Source: an uncultured Oscillibacter sp.
GTDB lineage: Bacteria; Bacillota; Clostridia; Oscillospirales; Oscillospiraceae
Direction of reading: 5' to 3'
DNA: 55,372 nucleotides
Assembly (NCBI GenBank): GCA_910589315.1
Contig: CAJUTB010000018.1
Coordinates: forward strand, 1 to 55,372
Part shown: piece by piece, positions 24,279 to 32,527 of the stretch
How positions within the stretch are numbered: the stretch's first letter is position 1
Layout of the letters: every line of letters starts with the position of its first letter
The notes under the pieces: model-generated
What the model was told of the DNA's origin: nothing
The model's input: the letters and a program-made list of their open reading frames with translations, nothing else
Database searches by the model: none
Program-made: the position numbers and the translations under genes

Positions 24279-25361
24279 TCACGTATGTTTTTTATTTCTT
24301 TCTTCCGGAACGCCGCCGGGATACAGCAGCATCTTGCCTGCCGCTCCCCCGCGGATAGCCGCCAGGGCCTGACCGAAGTCCTCGAGGGCGTAACGTCCGC
24401 CCAGGACACGGTCCAGTTTGAAATAGGGGCCCGCCATGACTTTGGCAAAATCCTCCCAGGTCTCCCAGATTCTGCGGCCCGAGATACCGGTCAGCTCCAC
24501 CTCCCGGTAGAACACGTCGTTTGTCAGGTCAATCGCCACAGGCTCGCTGGGCAGACCCACGCCAACAACCCGTCCCGCGGCGCGCACGCATTTCAGGTCC
24601 GCCAGAATCGCCGGGGCCGCACCGGTTACGTCAATCACCGCGTCCGCGCCGGTTCCGTATGTGAGGGCCTTCACTTCCGCCGCCAGATCGCATTTCCCGG
24701 AGTTGAACGTCACGTCCGCGCCCATTTCCCGGGCGATTTCCAGCTTCCCGTCCACCAGGTCGCAGGCCATCACCAGCTTTGCGCCAAAGGTCTTGGCCGC
24801 GCTCACCGCCGTAAGGCCAATGGGTCCGCAGCCGCTGACCAGCGCCGTTTTCCCCGCAACCTCCGCCGCCTCTACCCCGTGGACGCCCGCGCCCATCGGT
24901 TCAAACATACAGGCGGCTTCGTAGGAAAGACCGTCGCCTAGCAGAAACGTCGCGGACGCCGGAATTTTGACATACTCGGCAAACGCGCCGTCTACGTTGC
25001 AGCCGAACAGCTTCACGTTCTGGCAGATCTGCGCCAAGCCATGGGTGCAGAAATAGCAGCCGCCGCAGGCGATGTGGGATTCGCAGGAAACACGGTCGCC
25101 CACTTTGCGGTCTTTGACGTTCTGTCCAACCGCTACAATGTCTCCCGCCGTTTCGTGTCCGGGAATCACCGGAATTTTGCAATGCTTTTGCGACCAGCCG
25201 TCCCATTCCATGATATGCAGGTCCGTGCCGCAGACCGCCGTGCAGCGGACCTTGATCAAAACCTCGTCCCCGCCTATTTCGGGAACCGGCAAATTCGTGC
25301 GGTAAACGAAATCACCCGGCGCGGCGGTCTCCTTCAAAAGACCGCTCATGGTTCCGCTCAT
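24279..25361 (-). CDS. zinc-dependent medium-chain dehydrogenase, threonine 3-dehydrogenase-like
   Basis: 360 residues. Catalytic zinc ligands Cys44 and His69-Glu70 (CGTDLHIMEWDGWSQK, PGHE) and the four-Cys structural zinc loop (Cys99, 102, 105, 113) are intact; GCGPIG forms the Rossmann turn. The WDxWSQK segment and the later GRRIWETWEDF resemble L-threonine 3-dehydrogenase, which oxidises a secondary alcohol next to an amino acid or diol. 2,3-butanediol and polyol dehydrogenases share this architecture. In this operon it likely oxidises the imported substrate. No 2-amino-3-ketobutyrate CoA ligase is nearby, which argues against simple threonine catabolism. Confidence 0.87.
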   Translation of the reverse strand: MSGTMSGLLKETAAPGDFVYRTNLPVPEIGGDEVLIKVRCTAVCGTDLHIMEWDGWSQKHCKIPVIPGHETAGDIVAVGQNVKDRKVGDRVSCESHIACGGCYFCTHGLAQICQNVKLFGCNVDGAFAEYVKIPASATFLLGDGLSYEAACMFEPMGAGVHGVEAAEVAGKTALVSGCGPIGLTAVSAAKTFGAKLVMACDLVDGKLEIAREMGADVTFNSGKCDLAAEVKALTYGTGADAVIDVTGAAPAILADLKCVRAAGRVVGVGLPSEPVAIDLTNDVFYREVELTGISGRRIWETWEDFAKVMAGPYFKLDRVLGGRYALEDFGQALAAIRGGAAGKMLLYPGGVPEERNKKHT

Positions 25362-25435
25362 ATTCGTTTCCCCTTTCTAACAGCTTTCATCTGATTTTAC
25401 TCGCTTTGCCTGCAAAGCGCAAGGGTTTTCTCCCC

Positions 25436-26707
25436 TTATGCCAGGGAGGGCAGAAGCAGGGAAAATGTGGGGACGTATGTAACCAAAATCAGAATCACCA
25501 AAGAGATTCCCAGAAAGGGCAGGATTGCTTTTGTCGTGGGACCCATGCCCGTACCGGCAATCTTGGTGCCCACCAGCAGCGACATGCCCACAGGAGGCGT
25601 GATGCAGCCAATGTAAACGTTGAAGCAGGTGATGATGCCGAACTGAATCAGGTCAATGCCCAGGCTGTTGACTAGGGACAGCATCAAAGGCACCATCATG
25701 ACAATGATGCAGTTTCCTTCCATCAAGCAGCCCAGGATCAGAAGAATCACGTTAACAATCATCAGGACCACAAACCGGCTGCTGGTAAGTGACGTAACGG
25801 TCTCCATAAACAGCTGGGGAAGCTGCGAGGCGATCACCACGTAAGAGGACGCCTTGGACATACCCACCAGAATCATGATTGCCGCAACGGAAACCGACGA
25901 TTCAAACAGCGTATCCAGAAGCTGCCGGAAGGTCATGGTCTTGTAGATGAACAGCGCGACAATCGCGGAATACACCGCAGAGATGGCCGCCGCCTCGGTA
26001 ACGGTGCAGATGCCGCCGAAAATGCCACCCAGAACGATGACGGGCATCAGCAAAGCCCAAATGCCGTCCTTGAAAATCTGTGCGATTTCCTTGCCGGACA
26101 TTTTCGGCTGCTGGGGAAGGTTGTGCTTCTTGCCGTACCAAAGGCTGTACGCCAGAAACAGCACGCAGCACAAAACCGCCGGAGCCGCCGTGGCCATAAA
26201 GAGCTTTTGAATGGAGCAGTCGGTCAGGCTGGCGTAGACAATCAGCGTAATAGAGGGCGGAATCATCGGCCCCAGCAGGGACGACGCGCTGGCGACAGCC
26301 GCCGCGTAATTTTCATCGTAGCCCTGATCCTTCATGGCGGGAACCGTCATGCCGCCGATGGCCGCCACCGTCGCCACGGCAGAACCGGAGATCGCCCCGA
26401 ACAGGCCGGAGGCCACGACCGTAACCGCGCCCAAACTGCCCCGCACCCGGCCCAAAAACACGTCCGCCACCCGCAGCAACCGCTGGGTAATGCCCTGGGC
26501 CATGATGTTGCCTGCCAGAATAAAGAAGGGAATGGACAGCAGGGAGGACGAGTTCAGACCCAAAAATGTTTTTTGGACGATGGTGCTCATGGGGAAGTCC
26601 GCAACCGCCAGGCCCGCAATCGTAGCAACGCCGATGGCGGTGAAAATGGGCAGGCCCAGAAAGGCCAGCAGCACCAGCAGGAGGAATACCAACAATCCAG
26701 CGTTCAT
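25436..26707 (-). CDS. dctM: TRAP transporter large permease (DctM family)
   Basis: 423 residues, almost wholly hydrophobic with about 12 membrane segments. Typical DctM features include SIPFFILAGNIMAQGI, GLFGAISGSAVATVAAIGGMTVPAM and LLGPMIPPSITLIVYASLT. It couples sodium entry to uptake of substrate delivered by DctP. Start overlaps the dctQ stop (ATGA). In the same operon as a dehydrogenase complex, so the imported compound is likely its substrate. Confidence 0.95.
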   Translation of the reverse strand: MNAGLLVFLLLVLLAFLGLPIFTAIGVATIAGLAVADFPMSTIVQKTFLGLNSSSLLSIPFFILAGNIMAQGITQRLLRVADVFLGRVRGSLGAVTVVASGLFGAISGSAVATVAAIGGMTVPAMKDQGYDENYAAAVASASSLLGPMIPPSITLIVYASLTDCSIQKLFMATAAPAVLCCVLFLAYSLWYGKKHNLPQQPKMSGKEIAQIFKDGIWALLMPVIVLGGIFGGICTVTEAAAISAVYSAIVALFIYKTMTFRQLLDTLFESSVSVAAIMILVGMSKASSYVVIASQLPQLFMETVTSLTSSRFVVLMIVNVILLILGCLMEGNCIIVMMVPLMLSLVNSLGIDLIQFGIITCFNVYIGCITPPVGMSLLVGTKIAGTGMGPTTKAILPFLGISLVILILVTYVPTFSLLLPSLA

Positions 26708-27225
26708 TCCCGTACCTCCTTCAGTGTGACAACCTCCCCGCCCCGCAGGAAGCCGATGAAATTGCGGACCGTGGTCTCAATGGCAAAGAGAATCATCAAA
26801 ATCGCGCCGATGGGGAAGGCGATGTAGATTTCCCGCATGGTAATCGGGAGCGTGGTGGCCCGGCCCGTCGCCACCGGCAGCAGCTGGAACGCATACGCGC
26901 AAACCGCCGCCATGGCAACGATGGAAATCGCCGTGCAGATCGCCGTCATCAGGCAGCGGACCCGCTTGCTGTACAGATTCAGGATGAAGTCCACCTGTAA
27001 ATGGCTCTCCCGGCGGCTGCAAATGGCAATACCGATCAGAACGCTGTATACGCCCAGGTACAGCGTCAGTTCCTCGCACCAGGGCTGCGATCTGGAAAAG
27101 CCGTACCGCATGACGCACTGATAGAAACTGATCAGCACCATCGCCGCCAGCAAAACGATCAGCACCACCCGGATGATCTTTTCCAGAACATCCAGGCATT
27201 TGGAATACGCTTTCAGAAAACGCAT
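26704..27225 (-). CDS. dctQ: TRAP transporter small permease (DctQ family)
   Basis: 173 residues from ATG 27225, seven bases after AAAGGAG. Four membrane helices; FSRSQPWCEELTLYLGVYSVLIGIAI matches the family signature around the EE pair. Small membrane partner of DctM. Confidence 0.92.
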   Translation of the reverse strand: MRFLKAYSKCLDVLEKIIRVVLIVLLAAMVLISFYQCVMRYGFSRSQPWCEELTLYLGVYSVLIGIAICSRRESHLQVDFILNLYSKRVRCLMTAICTAISIVAMAAVCAYAFQLLPVATGRATTLPITMREIYIAFPIGAILMILFAIETTVRNFIGFLRGGEVVTLKEVRE

Positions 27226-27335
27226 ACCGTTTCTCCTTTCGTGGGAACGTTTCAAATGCGGGCAATTCACACAGGCAACGCAGGAGCCATCTGCGTGAAC
27301 TGCCCGTTTGTTCAGCGTCAGGAATCCTCCGCCGC

Positions 27336-28355
27336 TTATTTCGCAGCGGCGATCATGTCCGCGTATTCCGCCAGGGCGGGATACTTTTCATCCAGGAAGC
27401 CGTCCAGCTTCGCCTGCCAGGCGGAGATGTCGGTTTCGATGATGGTCGCGCCCGCGTCCACAAAGGTCTGTTTCTTTTCCTCCGTGATGTCAACGACGAT
27501 ATCCGTCTGATATACGGCGGTTTCTTCCGCGGCTTCCTTCAGGACCTTCTGCACGTCCTCGGGGAACTTGGCATAGGCATTGGAGTCCAAAATAAAGGCG
27601 TTGCTGCTGTACACGTGATTCGTCTCGGTGACGTACTTGCAGCACTCGTGGATGGAGAGGCCCACGCAGGCGGGATAGGGGTTTTCCTGTCCGTCAACGG
27701 TGCCCTGCTGAATGGCGGTGAACACGTCGGCAGCCGCCAGGGGGGTCGGGGTCGCGCCCAGCCAGGTCCAGGTGTCCAGATAGATGGAGATGGTGGGGAC
27801 GCGCAGCTTCATGCCAACCACATCGTCGGGACCGTTGACGGGGGACGTGGTGGTCAGCTCGCGGATGCCTTGCAGACCGGCGGCCAGGACGATGCGGTTT
27901 CCGCACTCCTCGCCCACGGCGTCCAGAATGGTCCGGCCCACGTCGCCTTCCCAGACGGCGCGGTAGTGGTCAACGTCGTTGTACAGATAGGGGGCCGCGT
28001 CGATGTTGGAGATGTCCGACCAGGCCGAGAGGTTGGCGATGGAGTCGTAAACGATGTCTACCGCGCCGGTACTCAGACCTTCCAGACAATCGGCGGTCGT
28101 GCCCAGAGAGGAACTGGGATACAGCTCAACCGTTACCTTGCCGCCGGATTTTTCCTCAACCAGCTCCTTGAACTTCTCGCCGGCAAAATAGGTGGTATCC
28201 GTGGTGCCCGCGCTGAGGTGAACCTTGATCGTATAGCTGTCCGCGCTGCCGGAAGCATCGCCGGAACCGCTGCCAGAACCGCCGGAGCCGCTGCCGCAGG
28301 CGGCCAGGGTCAGTACCATCGCAAGAGACAGAAAAAGCGTGATGAATTTTTTCAT
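27336..28355 (-). CDS. dctP: TRAP transporter substrate-binding lipoprotein (DctP family)
   Basis: 339 residues. Lipobox LAAC with Cys20, then a Gly/Ser tether, so it is anchored outside the membrane. DctP fold features: YTIKVHLSAGTTDTTYFAGEKFKELVEEKSGGKVTVELYPSSSLG and GMKLRVPTISIYLDTWTWLGATPTPLA, in which the Arg of LRVP is the usual clamp for a substrate carboxylate. This suggests an organic anion such as a hydroxy or keto acid. The ligand cannot be read from sequence alone. Confidence 0.93.
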   Translation of the reverse strand: MKKFITLFLSLAMVLTLAACGSGSGGSGSGSGDASGSADSYTIKVHLSAGTTDTTYFAGEKFKELVEEKSGGKVTVELYPSSSLGTTADCLEGLSTGAVDIVYDSIANLSAWSDISNIDAAPYLYNDVDHYRAVWEGDVGRTILDAVGEECGNRIVLAAGLQGIRELTTTSPVNGPDDVVGMKLRVPTISIYLDTWTWLGATPTPLAAADVFTAIQQGTVDGQENPYPACVGLSIHECCKYVTETNHVYSSNAFILDSNAYAKFPEDVQKVLKEAAEETAVYQTDIVVDITEEKKQTFVDAGATIIETDISAWQAKLDGFLDEKYPALAEYADMIAAAK

Positions 28356-28419
28356 GATGAGGTCCCTTTCTCATTGTTTGTCCAGGCGATTGCGCCTGAT
28401 CCGGTTTTCAATATGCAAT

Positions 28420-28461
28420 GAAGGGACCGCGTACGCGGTCCCTTCCGGCGAAGTTCGCCGG
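28420..28461 (-). other. tandem perfect hairpins between lpdA and dctP
   Basis: GAAGGGACCGC (28420-28430) / GCGGTCCCTTC (28435-28445) with loop GTAC, followed directly by CCGGCG (28445-28450) / CGCCGG (28456-28461). No T tail. Within a co-directional operon such structures usually act as partial terminators or as 5'/3' stabilisers that set expression of enzyme and transporter halves differently. Confidence 0.6.
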
Positions 28462-28471
28462 AAATCGACCG

Positions 28472-29869
28472 TCAGTTCTTGGTGTGAATGGCCCGTTTTT
28501 CCGCGTGTAGGGCGGCCTCCCGCATGGTTTCTGTCACGGTGGGGTGGGAATGGATGGTGCTGATCAGCTCGTCCAGCGTCGCTTCCAGGCGGATTGCCAG
28601 CGCGCCTTCGGCAATCAGGTCCGTCGCCCGTGGCCCGATGATGTGCATTCCCAGAACCTCGCCGTATTTCTTCCCGGCGATAATCTTCACAAGGCCCTCG
28701 CCGCCGTTGAGAATCAACGCCTTGCCGTTCGCGCTCATGGGGAACTTGCCCACTTTGTATTCCAGGCCCTTGGCCTTACACTGTTCTTCCGTCAGGCCCA
28801 CCGAAGCGGCCTCTGGCTCCATATACACGCAGGTGGGGTTCGTGCTCTCGTCATAGACGGCGTTCCGGCCCATGATGTTCTCCGCGGCCACCTCGCCCAT
28901 TGCGCTGGCCGTGTGGGCCAGCTGGGCGTATCCCTTCACACAGTCGCCAATGGCGTACACGCCGGAAACGGAGGTCTCCATCCGCTCGTTGACCAGGATG
29001 GCCCCCTTTTCCGCCTTGACGCCGCCGGCTTCCAGCTTCAGCGAAGCGGTGTTCGCCCGGCGGCCTACGGCCACCAGCACCTTTTCCGCCTCAAAGGAAA
29101 CCGTTTTGCCGGTTTTGTCCTTACAGACCACCTTCGCCCCCACCGGAGACGCCTCCACGGACTGCACCGGACATTCCAGCTGGAAGTCCATGCCCATTTT
29201 TTTCATGTGGGCCACGCCCACGGCCGTCAAATCGCCGTCCAGCATCGGAAGCATATGGTCCATCGCTTCCACAACCGTGATCTTCGTCCCGAAGGCCGCG
29301 TAGGCGCAGGCCAGCTCCAGGCCGATCACGCCGCCGCCGATGACCACCATCGATGCAGGCAGTTTTTCCAGGGACAGCGCGCCGGTGGAGTCGATGCAGT
29401 TCGGGTTTTCTTTCAGTCCGGGAATCGGGGGGGCCGCGTTCATGGAACCCGCCGCCAGAATGATTTTATCCGCCGCCAGGTCCTCCGTTTTGCCGTCCGG
29501 CTTCTGCACCCGCAGCTTGCGGGGGGCGGTGAAAAAGGCTTCGCCGTCCACCTTCCGGACCTTGTTCATCTTCAGCAGGGCCTGCACGCCGCCGGTCAGC
29601 TTCTTGGAGATGTCGTTCTTGTGCCGGATCACCTGGGGGAAGTCCAGCTCCACCCCCGTGACCTTCACGCCGATTTCCGCACCCTGACGCTTGATGTCCT
29701 CCATCAGCTCCGCGCTGTGAAGCAGGCATTTGGTGGGGATACAGCCGATGTTCAGGCAGGTGCCGCCCAAATGCTCCCGTTCCACCAGGGTGACGTCCGC
29801 CCCCAGCTGCGCGGCGCGAATCGCCGCCACATATCCGCCGGGGCCGCCGCCAACAACTACTACCTTCAT
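28472..29869 (-). CDS. lpdA: dihydrolipoyl dehydrogenase (E3)
   Basis: 465 residues. Flavoprotein that reoxidises the dihydrolipoyl groups of the E2 protein with NAD+. FAD motif GGGPGGY (7-13), redox disulfide GGTCLNIGCIPTK (Cys38/Cys43), NAD-binding VVIGGGVIGLELA, and C-terminal HSHPTVTET carrying the catalytic His-Glu pair. No lipoyl domain is fused to it. Directly follows the E2 gene. Confidence 0.95.
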   Translation of the reverse strand: MKVVVVGGGPGGYVAAIRAAQLGADVTLVEREHLGGTCLNIGCIPTKCLLHSAELMEDIKRQGAEIGVKVTGVELDFPQVIRHKNDISKKLTGGVQALLKMNKVRKVDGEAFFTAPRKLRVQKPDGKTEDLAADKIILAAGSMNAAPPIPGLKENPNCIDSTGALSLEKLPASMVVIGGGVIGLELACAYAAFGTKITVVEAMDHMLPMLDGDLTAVGVAHMKKMGMDFQLECPVQSVEASPVGAKVVCKDKTGKTVSFEAEKVLVAVGRRANTASLKLEAGGVKAEKGAILVNERMETSVSGVYAIGDCVKGYAQLAHTASAMGEVAAENIMGRNAVYDESTNPTCVYMEPEAASVGLTEEQCKAKGLEYKVGKFPMSANGKALILNGGEGLVKIIAGKKYGEVLGMHIIGPRATDLIAEGALAIRLEATLDELISTIHSHPTVTETMREAALHAEKRAIHTKN

Positions 29870-29886
29870 TTCTTCGGTTCCTCCCC

Positions 29887-31482
29887 TTAGACCAGAATCA
29901 TTTCGGGATGTTCAATGTAATACTGAATATCCTTGAAAATGCGGCCGCATTCCAGGCCGTCGATGATGCGGTGATCAAACGTCAGGAATACATTCATCTT
30001 ATAGCGGGGGCCAATGGTTCCGTCCGGCAGAACGGCAGGCTTCTGCACGCAGCGGCCAAAACCGCAGATCGCCACCTGGGGCAGATTGATAATCGGCGTG
30101 CCGATGTCGATGGGGAACATACCGACGTTTGTGATGGTAAAGGTGCCGCCGGTCTGCTCCTCGGGCTTGAGCTGCTTGGACTTGGCGCGGGCGGCCAGGT
30201 CCTTCATTTTCGCGCTGATCTCCGGCACGCTGAGAACGTCCACGTTCCGCACAACGGGTACTACCAGACCGTCGTCCGCGCCCACCGCAACCGACAGATG
30301 GACGTGTTTATGCGAATACAGGGTGCTGCCGTCGAAGGTGGCGTTGGCCAGGGGATGTTTCGAGATGGTTTTTCCCAGCATCTTGCAGAGCAGGTCGTTC
30401 ACCGTGATCTTGCAGCCCAGTATCTCTTGGTCCCCCACCAGCTTTTCCCGCAGGGCCAGCAGCTCGGTGGCGTCCACCTCGCAGACGCAGGTATTCTGCG
30501 CCGTCTGCTGGAGGCTGTTGAACATATTGCGGGCAATGGTCTTGCGGATGCCGGTCCAGGGCGTCTCGGTGATCTCGTCCTCCAGATCGGAGACCGGGGC
30601 CGCCGCAGGCGCAGCCTTCGGACGGCTCTTGTAAGCCTCTATATCCTTGGCAACGATCCGCAGCCCGTCCGGGCCGCCGGAGGGCGTCACATCGGCCAGA
30701 TCAATTCCGGCTTCCTTCGCCAGCTTCTTGGCCAGGCCCGTCGCGCGGATTCTTCCCTTCACAGGGGCCGCCTCCGGGGCGGCGTTCGTATGTACGCAGG
30801 TGGGGCAATTTCTCGCGCAGCCCTTTTCCGCATCCTCCGCAGCGGAGACGCCGGACGCCGCAGGGCCGTCCGAATGGACCAGCTGGTCATACTGCGCTTT
30901 GGTGTCCGCTACATAGGCGATGGGCTTCCCCACCTGGACGGTCTCGCCCTCGGGGGCGGCGATGTGCAGATAACCGCCGCAGACGATTTCATATTCAATC
31001 GTGTTTTTCTCGTTTTCGTACTCCATGACCACCTGGCCCTTGGAGACCTGCTCGCCCTCGGCGGCGTTCCACTTGACGATGGTGCCTTCCACCATGGTCA
31101 AGCCTGCCCGGGGCATGGGGATTTCCGTCACGCCCGCTGCGGAAGCCGCAGGAGCTGCGGGAGCCGCCGCAGGCGTTTCCGCAGGAGCCGGGGCCGCCGC
31201 CGGGGCCGCCGTGCCGCCGCCCTTCACCAGCGCGTCATACTCCGCCTGGTCCTGGGCCAGATAGCCGATCAGCCCGCCCACCTGGACGGTCTCGCCCTCG
31301 GGGGCAACAATGTGCAGAATCCCGGAATCCAGGGCTTCACAGTCGATCATGCTCTTTTCGTTTTCGTACTCCATCAGCACGTCACCCTTGCGGACCTGGG
31401 AACCTTCCGCGGCCTTCCAATTGCTGATGGTGCCTTCCACCATCGTCAAACCCGCCCGGGGCATCACAATTTCAACACTCAT
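29887..31482 (-). CDS. dihydrolipoamide acyltransferase (E2) with two lipoyl domains and a Cys-rich linker
   Basis: 531 residues. Two tandem lipoyl domains (about 1-87 and 118-203) both start MPRAGLTMVEGTI and carry the lipoyl lysine in EYENEK (Lys43, Lys159), suggesting recent duplication. An Ala/Pro-rich linker joins them. Residues 242-282 are the peripheral-subunit-binding domain (RATGLAKKLAKEAGIDLADVTPSG). About 300-531 are the catalytic domain with DHRIIDG (503-509). Unusually, the linker before the subunit-binding domain contains CARNCPTC (Cys222, 226, 229). Family: pyruvate/acetoin/2-oxoacid dehydrogenase E2; the acyl substrate is unknown. Confidence 0.92.
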   Translation of the reverse strand: MSVEIVMPRAGLTMVEGTISNWKAAEGSQVRKGDVLMEYENEKSMIDCEALDSGILHIVAPEGETVQVGGLIGYLAQDQAEYDALVKGGGTAAPAAAPAPAETPAAAPAAPAASAAGVTEIPMPRAGLTMVEGTIVKWNAAEGEQVSKGQVVMEYENEKNTIEYEIVCGGYLHIAAPEGETVQVGKPIAYVADTKAQYDQLVHSDGPAASGVSAAEDAEKGCARNCPTCVHTNAAPEAAPVKGRIRATGLAKKLAKEAGIDLADVTPSGGPDGLRIVAKDIEAYKSRPKAAPAAAPVSDLEDEITETPWTGIRKTIARNMFNSLQQTAQNTCVCEVDATELLALREKLVGDQEILGCKITVNDLLCKMLGKTISKHPLANATFDGSTLYSHKHVHLSVAVGADDGLVVPVVRNVDVLSVPEISAKMKDLAARAKSKQLKPEEQTGGTFTITNVGMFPIDIGTPIINLPQVAICGFGRCVQKPAVLPDGTIGPRYKMNVFLTFDHRIIDGLECGRIFKDIQYYIEHPEMILV

Positions 31483-31523
31483 ATTTCCATACCGTTAAGA
31501 TCGCTCTTAACCGGGTTCCTCCT
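31479..31523 (-). promoter_or_regulatory. structured translation-initiation region of the E2 gene
   Basis: The only strong ribosome-binding site, AGGAGG (31523-31518), is about 35 bases from the E2 ATG (31482). Between them lies a hairpin with arms GTTAAGA (31494-31500) and TCTTAAC (31505-31511), extended by C-G pairs with one bulge, written here in plus-strand order. Folding it places AGGAGG next to a mini-ORF ATG-GAA-ATA-TGA (31490-31479), whose stop overlaps the E2 start as ATGA. Initiation on the mini-ORF with re-initiation at E2 is plausible. Confidence 0.5.
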
Positions 31524-31530
31524 TCCTCAA

Positions 31531-32511
31531 TTACAGCATTCCCCGGATGGCCGTGCAGATCCTGGCGGCATCCGGAATGGAATAGTGCTCCATTGCGATG
31601 TTGTACGCTACCGGCACGTCCAGCGCGGCAATGCGGGTAACGGGACCGTCCAGCTCGTCATACAGCTCCTCCTGGAACAGAGCGGCCAGCTCTGCGCCGA
31701 TGCCGGCGGTCTTGTTGCTCTCCTCCACCACCGCGACGCGGTGCGTCTTGCGGATGGAATTGTAAATGGTGTCCTTGTCCAGCGGGGCCAGCGTCCGGGG
31801 ATCGATCACCTCCACGGAGACGCCCTCCTTCGCCAGCTCCTCGGCGGCGGCCAGCGCGCGGGGCACCATCAGGCCGACGGCAATCAGCGTCACGTCCGTG
31901 CCTTCCCGCTTCACGTCGGCCAGGCCCAGGGGGATGACGTAATCACTGTTGTACACGTCGTCGGCAATTTCCTGTTTCGACTGATAAAGCAGCTTCGGCT
32001 CGCAGAACAATACCGGGTTGTCCGAACGGATGGCGGCTTTCAGCAGGCCCTTTGCGTCATACGGGCAGGACGGCGTGACAATCGTCAGGCCGGGGGCGTG
32101 CATGAACAGACTCTCCACGCAGTTGGAGTGCTCGGGGCCCGCGCCGTTGGAGGAACCGGAGGCGTTGCGAATCACCAGCGGCAGGCGGTAAGCCGGACCG
32201 TGCATATATCTCCATTTTGCAACGCAGTGGAAAATTTCCGAGAAGGGAACCAGGGCAAAGTCCGAGTACATCAATTCCAGGACCGGACGCAGGCCCGTTT
32301 CCGCCGCGCCGATGGCCGCGCCGACCATGGCGGTTTCCGTAATGGGTGTGTTGCGGACACGCATTTCACCGAATTCCTCCAGCATACCGCGTGTAATGCC
32401 GAAAATGTTTCCGAACTGCGCGACATCTTCACCGAAAAGCATGACCTTTTCATCCCGGCGCATCTCCTCTTTCAGCGCGTCGCCAATGGCCTTTGCATAC
32501 GTTACTTTCAT
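31531..32511 (-). CDS. 2-oxoacid/acetoin dehydrogenase E1 component, beta subunit
   Basis: 326 residues; GGGAGGG precedes ATG 32511. Transketolase-like pyrimidine-binding subunit: VMLFGEDVAQFGNIFGITRG with the conserved Glu (here within GEDV), RVRNTPITETAMVGAAIGAA and a C-terminal domain with GLMVPRALAAAEELAKEGVSVEVIDPRTLAPLD. It pairs with E1alpha upstream to form the thiamine-diphosphate active site. Acetoin dehydrogenase (AcoB) and pyruvate dehydrogenase (PdhB) are close relatives. The operon context favours a dedicated catabolic complex rather than the housekeeping one. Confidence 0.92.
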   Translation of the reverse strand: MKVTYAKAIGDALKEEMRRDEKVMLFGEDVAQFGNIFGITRGMLEEFGEMRVRNTPITETAMVGAAIGAAETGLRPVLELMYSDFALVPFSEIFHCVAKWRYMHGPAYRLPLVIRNASGSSNGAGPEHSNCVESLFMHAPGLTIVTPSCPYDAKGLLKAAIRSDNPVLFCEPKLLYQSKQEIADDVYNSDYVIPLGLADVKREGTDVTLIAVGLMVPRALAAAEELAKEGVSVEVIDPRTLAPLDKDTIYNSIRKTHRVAVVEESNKTAGIGAELAALFQEELYDELDGPVTRIAALDVPVAYNIAMEHYSIPDAARICTAIRGML

Positions 32512-32527
32512 ATCCAGACCCTCCCTG

